Shown here: piece after piece, positions 61,351 to 64,000 of the stretch
Position numbering within the stretch: the stretch's first letter is position 1
How the letters are laid out: each line of letters begins with the position of its first letter
Assembly: GCF_900602065.1 (NCBI RefSeq)
Contig: NZ_UWFN01000181.1
Location: 186,001-250,000 of the forward strand
Source of the DNA: Pseudomonas viridiflava
GTDB taxonomy: Bacteria > Pseudomonadota > Gammaproteobacteria > Pseudomonadales > Pseudomonadaceae
Length of the DNA: 64,000 nt
Reading direction: 5' to 3'
Notes under the pieces: model-generated
What the model was told of the DNA's origin: nothing
Databases searched by the model: none
What the model saw: the letters and a program-made list of their open reading frames with translations, nothing else
Program-made: the position numbers and the translations under genes

Positions 61351-62625
61351 TTATATTTGTGTCTTTACCTGCAACGGCGGCAACTTCGCCAACTTCAGTG
61401 CCACACCCAGCGCAATCAACAGCAGCACACCAATAAACAACCCGATGCCGTACCACCCGCCGTAATGCCAGCACACCCCGCCAGCCGTCCCGGCCACGCT
61501 TGAACCCGCGTAATAGCTGAACAGATAGAGCGACGAGGCCTGCCCTTTGGCTTTGATTGCCCGTCGGCCGATCCAGCTGCTGGCCACCGAATGCGCACCA
61601 AAGAAGCCGAAGGTGAACATCAACACGCCAATGATCACCAGGGCCAATGGCTCGAACATGGTCAACGCCATGCCAGCCAGCATCAACACGATCACCGCCC
61701 ACAGCACCTGGCGGCGGCCCAGTTTGTCAGCCAGCGAGCCGATCTTCGCCGAGCTGTAGATACCGGACAGATACACCACAGAAAACAGCCCGACTACCGC
61801 CTGACTCAAATGATAGGGCTCGGCCAGCAAGCGATAGCCAATGTAATTGAACAGGGTCACGAAGCTGCCCATCAGCAGGAACGCTTCGAGGAACAGTAGC
61901 GGAAGGCCCGCATCACGAAACTGCATGACGAAGCCGTCAATCAGGCTACGCGGTTGCAACGAGCGTGCGCGGAAGTTGCGCGATTCCGGAAGGATTTTCC
62001 AGAACACCGCCGCGGCGATCAGTGCCAAAACGCCTACCACCATCAACGCCACGTGCCAGCTGACATAGTCGATCAATACGCCAGTGATAACCCGGCCGCT
62101 CATACCGCCAATCGCGTTGCCACCGATATACAGCCCCATGGCCAGGCCAATGTGGTTAGGGTGGATTTCTTCGCTGAGGTAAGTCATCGCCACCGCCGCC
62201 AGCCCGCTGAGGGAAAGGCCGACCAAGGCTCGTGTAATCAGTACGCCTTCCCAGCTGGGCATCAACGCGCTGGCGAGGGTGAAGATCGCGGCGCAGAACA
62301 GCGCCAGCACCATCACAGGCTTACGCCCGAGCCGGTCGGAAATTGGCCCGGTGATCAACAAGCCGATTGCCAGCATGCCCGTTGATACCGAAAGAATCAG
62401 ACTGCTCTGTGCCGCATTGATCGAAAACTCCCGGGACAGCACCGGCATCATCGGCTGCACGCAGTACAACAGTGCAAACGTCGCGAAACCGCCGGCGAAC
62501 AGCGCGAGCACCGTGCGCATGAACAACGGTGTGTCTTTCTCGATGTAAACGTCACCCAGGGGGATGGCCGCTTCAATCGTTGTCGATTGGGTGTGCGGAG
62601 TAGAAGGGCTGACGACAGTGTTCAC
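61351..62625 (-). CDS. MFS transporter
   Basis: A 424-aa inner-membrane carrier with 12 predicted helices. The MFS signature GPISDRLGRKPVMVLAL lies between helices 2 and 3, its echo GSLADKLGRRQVLWAV in the second half. I start at a GTG (62625) that has GAGG six bases upstream; an ATG at 62694 is in frame but would run into the regulatory gap with the divergent LysR gene. Substrate is unknown; the pair MFS/LysR near hemE resembles PA5030 and its surroundings. Confidence 0.85.
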   Translation of the reverse strand: MNTVVSPSTPHTQSTTIEAAIPLGDVYIEKDTPLFMRTVLALFAGGFATFALLYCVQPMMPVLSREFSINAAQSSLILSVSTGMLAIGLLITGPISDRLGRKPVMVLALFCAAIFTLASALMPSWEGVLITRALVGLSLSGLAAVAMTYLSEEIHPNHIGLAMGLYIGGNAIGGMSGRVITGVLIDYVSWHVALMVVGVLALIAAAVFWKILPESRNFRARSLQPRSLIDGFVMQFRDAGLPLLFLEAFLLMGSFVTLFNYIGYRLLAEPYHLSQAVVGLFSVVYLSGIYSSAKIGSLADKLGRRQVLWAVIVLMLAGMALTMFEPLALVIIGVLMFTFGFFGAHSVASSWIGRRAIKAKGQASSLYLFSYYAGSSVAGTAGGVCWHYGGWYGIGLFIGVLLLIALGVALKLAKLPPLQVKTQI

Positions 62626-62742
62626 GGTGGGCCTCAAAGAGCGTCTGGCGGGCAATGAGAAAAAAGAATATAGCTCGCTAATCATTCTTTCCAATATATT
62701 GTTCGACCTGTTTGATAGGTAAAACGACTCATTGGGAAGGCC

Positions 62743-63639
62743 ATGGAATTACGTCATCTGCGCTACTTCATTGCGGTTGCCGAGGAGTTGCACTTCGGTC
62801 GCGCCGCGTTGGTTCTGGGGATATCCCAACCCCCGTTGAGCCAGCAGATCCAGGCGCTGGAACAGGAACTGGGCGCGCGTCTTTTTGAACGTACCAACCG
62901 GCGCGTGGAGTTGAGTGAGGCGGGGCGGTTGTTTCTGGATGAAGCCCGGCTGGTGCTGGCGCAGGTCGATAAAGCTGCGGATGTCGCCCGGCGAGCGCAA
63001 TTGGGGGAGTTGGGTGAGCTGAAGATCGGCTTTACGACCTCGGCGCCGTTCACGTCGAGTATCCCGCAGGCGATCCTCGCGTTTCGCCAGACTTTTCCAG
63101 CCGTGCACCTGTCGTTGCAGGAAATGAACAGCAAGGAAGTGGCTGCCGGACTGGAGGATGAGTCGATTCAGGTGGGCATCATGCGCCCCTTGGCTTTACC
63201 GGATTCACTGGTCGTACATGAACTGCTACGCGAATCGCTTGTGGCAATCATCAACGCCGACCACCCCTTGGCGCAGGGCAGTGACCAAGGCATCCATTTA
63301 TCAGAGCTGGCCAATGAGCCCTTTGTGTTCTTCCCACGCACCTATGGCAGCGGTTTGTATGCACAGCTTGTCGATCTGGCCAGAGCTGCGGGCTTCAGCC
63401 CACTGATTACCCAAGAGGCGGGCGAGGTCATGACCATCATCGGCCTGGTCGCGGCGGGCCTTGGCGTGACCGTGTTGCCAGCCTCATACCGACGCATGCG
63501 CATCGACGGCGTGGTCTACCGAACCTTGCTTGACCCGGACGCCACCAGTGCGGTTTGGCTGGTGCAGCGCAAGGATCAGCAATCACCCATGGCCATGGCG
63601 TTCGTTGAGTTGGTGACGCGCCGGGCGGAGGACAAATAG
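62743..63639 (+). CDS. LysR-family transcriptional regulator
   Basis: A 298-aa regulator with an N-terminal winged HTH (MELRHLRYFIAVAEELHFGR then QPPLSQQIQALEQELGARLF) and a periplasmic-binding-protein-like effector domain. The divergent MFS gene 117 bases away is the likely target, LysR genes usually controlling their divergent neighbour. The A/T-rich gap 62626-62742 would hold the operators; I could not fix a T-N11-A box with confidence. Confidence 0.92.
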   Translation: MELRHLRYFIAVAEELHFGRAALVLGISQPPLSQQIQALEQELGARLFERTNRRVELSEAGRLFLDEARLVLAQVDKAADVARRAQLGELGELKIGFTTSAPFTSSIPQAILAFRQTFPAVHLSLQEMNSKEVAAGLEDESIQVGIMRPLALPDSLVVHELLRESLVAIINADHPLAQGSDQGIHLSELANEPFVFFPRTYGSGLYAQLVDLARAAGFSPLITQEAGEVMTIIGLVAAGLGVTVLPASYRRMRIDGVVYRTLLDPDATSAVWLVQRKDQQSPMAMAFVELVTRRAEDK

Positions 63640-63720
63640 CCACCGATTGTGAGCTGGAGGGTCAAGTTCTGCTGCCCGTAGTCGAGACAGGTTAAAGACC
63701 TTTCCAGTTTTCGGTGATTT

Positions 63721-64000
63721 ATGGCTCTTCGGCAGATACGTATTTCGACACGTGCCTTTCTGAGTTTTGGCGTAATCAGTGTGTTGATGCTTGGCTTCGG
63801 CATCTTCTCCATGCACCAGATCACGCAGATGCGCGAGGCCGTTGTGCACACCGAGCAGGTGTCGCACGCGGGGACCCGATGGCTGGGCAGTATTCGTGAC
63901 AACTCGCTGGGCATTCGGGTGCTCACGTTCCGGTTGATGATCAACCGTGATCCCGCCGTCCTGGGTCCATCCACCCAACGCCTGGTCTTTCTGCGCGGCG
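63721..64000 (+). CDS. Methyl-accepting chemotaxis protein, N-terminal fragment (window end)
   Basis: The first 93 residues of a chemoreceptor whose rest lies beyond the window. MALRQIRISTRAFLSFGVIS leads into a membrane helix (VISVLMLGFGIFSMHQI), then the start of a helical periplasmic domain (SMHQITQMREAVVHTEQ). The sequence resembles the N-termini of 4HB/TarH-type receptors. Start ATG 63721 is 81 bases after the LysR stop. It is cut only by the window edge, so it is not a pseudogene from what is visible. Confidence 0.78.
   Translation, partial: MALRQIRISTRAFLSFGVISVLMLGFGIFSMHQITQMREAVVHTEQVSHAGTRWLGSIRDNSLGIRVLTFRLMINRDPAVLGPSTQRLVFLRG

Overview
The window reads as one chromosomal stretch of a fluorescent-type Pseudomonas, most likely the P. 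fluorescens/P. syringae side of the genus rather than P. aeruginosa. The reasons are a complete medium-chain-length PHA cluster (phaC1-Z-C2-D with phaIF facing it), the gene order rsmE-tat-his-ubi-pha-hslVU-argS-priA-rpmE-maeB-ponA-pilMNOPQ-aroKB-gltBD-hemE familiar from Pseudomonas genomes, a Gac/Rsm small RNA, and at least 17 REPIN-like inverted repeat pairs scattered between genes. No rRNA, tRNA, CRISPR array, prophage or complete insertion sequence was seen.

Layout. 1-6.3 kb: two paralogous long acyl-CoA dehydrogenases flank a membrane-anchored diguanylate cyclase. A PsrA-type operator lies upstream of the first. Behind the second sits a GacA-box-controlled, GGA-rich sRNA that I read as RsmY, then a tiny Pmp3/YqaE membrane protein. 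6.4-10.5 kb: two chemoreceptors with helical-bimodular-type sensor domains. 10.7-16.9 kb: a reverse-strand run ubiE-ubiJ-ubiB-hisI-hisE-tatA-tatB-tatC-rsmE (ubiquinone, histidine, Tat export, 16S rRNA methylation). 17-24.4 kb: PHA metabolism, with phasins, regulator, two synthases and a depolymerase; a sigma-54-like promoter precedes phaC1. 24.7-32.3 kb, reverse strand: a DUF971 protein, HslUV protease with a sigma-32-like promoter, an FtsN-like SPOR protein, ArgS and PriA. 32.5-35.1 kb: ribosomal L31, a secreted nuclease and malic enzyme. 35.4-46.4 kb: PBP1A divergent from pilMNOPQ-aroK-aroB and a DamX-like ATPase/SPOR protein. 46.8-52.8 kb: glutamate synthase GltBD behind a clear sigma-70 promoter.

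The accessory part is 52.8-60.1 kb. Between gltD and hemE lie two tandem genes for very large (1,054 and 1,051 aa) proteins resembling the DUF6543/dermonecrotic-toxin-domain family. Each is preceded by a nearly identical ~157-bp leader that stops being similar exactly at the start codon. The leaders are much more alike than the proteins, which makes this the most unusual structure in the window. 60.2-64 kb: hemE, an MFS transporter divergent from a LysR regulator, and the first 280 bases of another chemoreceptor cut by the window end.

All family calls come from reading the sequence and remembered families. Repeat boundaries and promoter positions were located by eye and may be off by a few bases.
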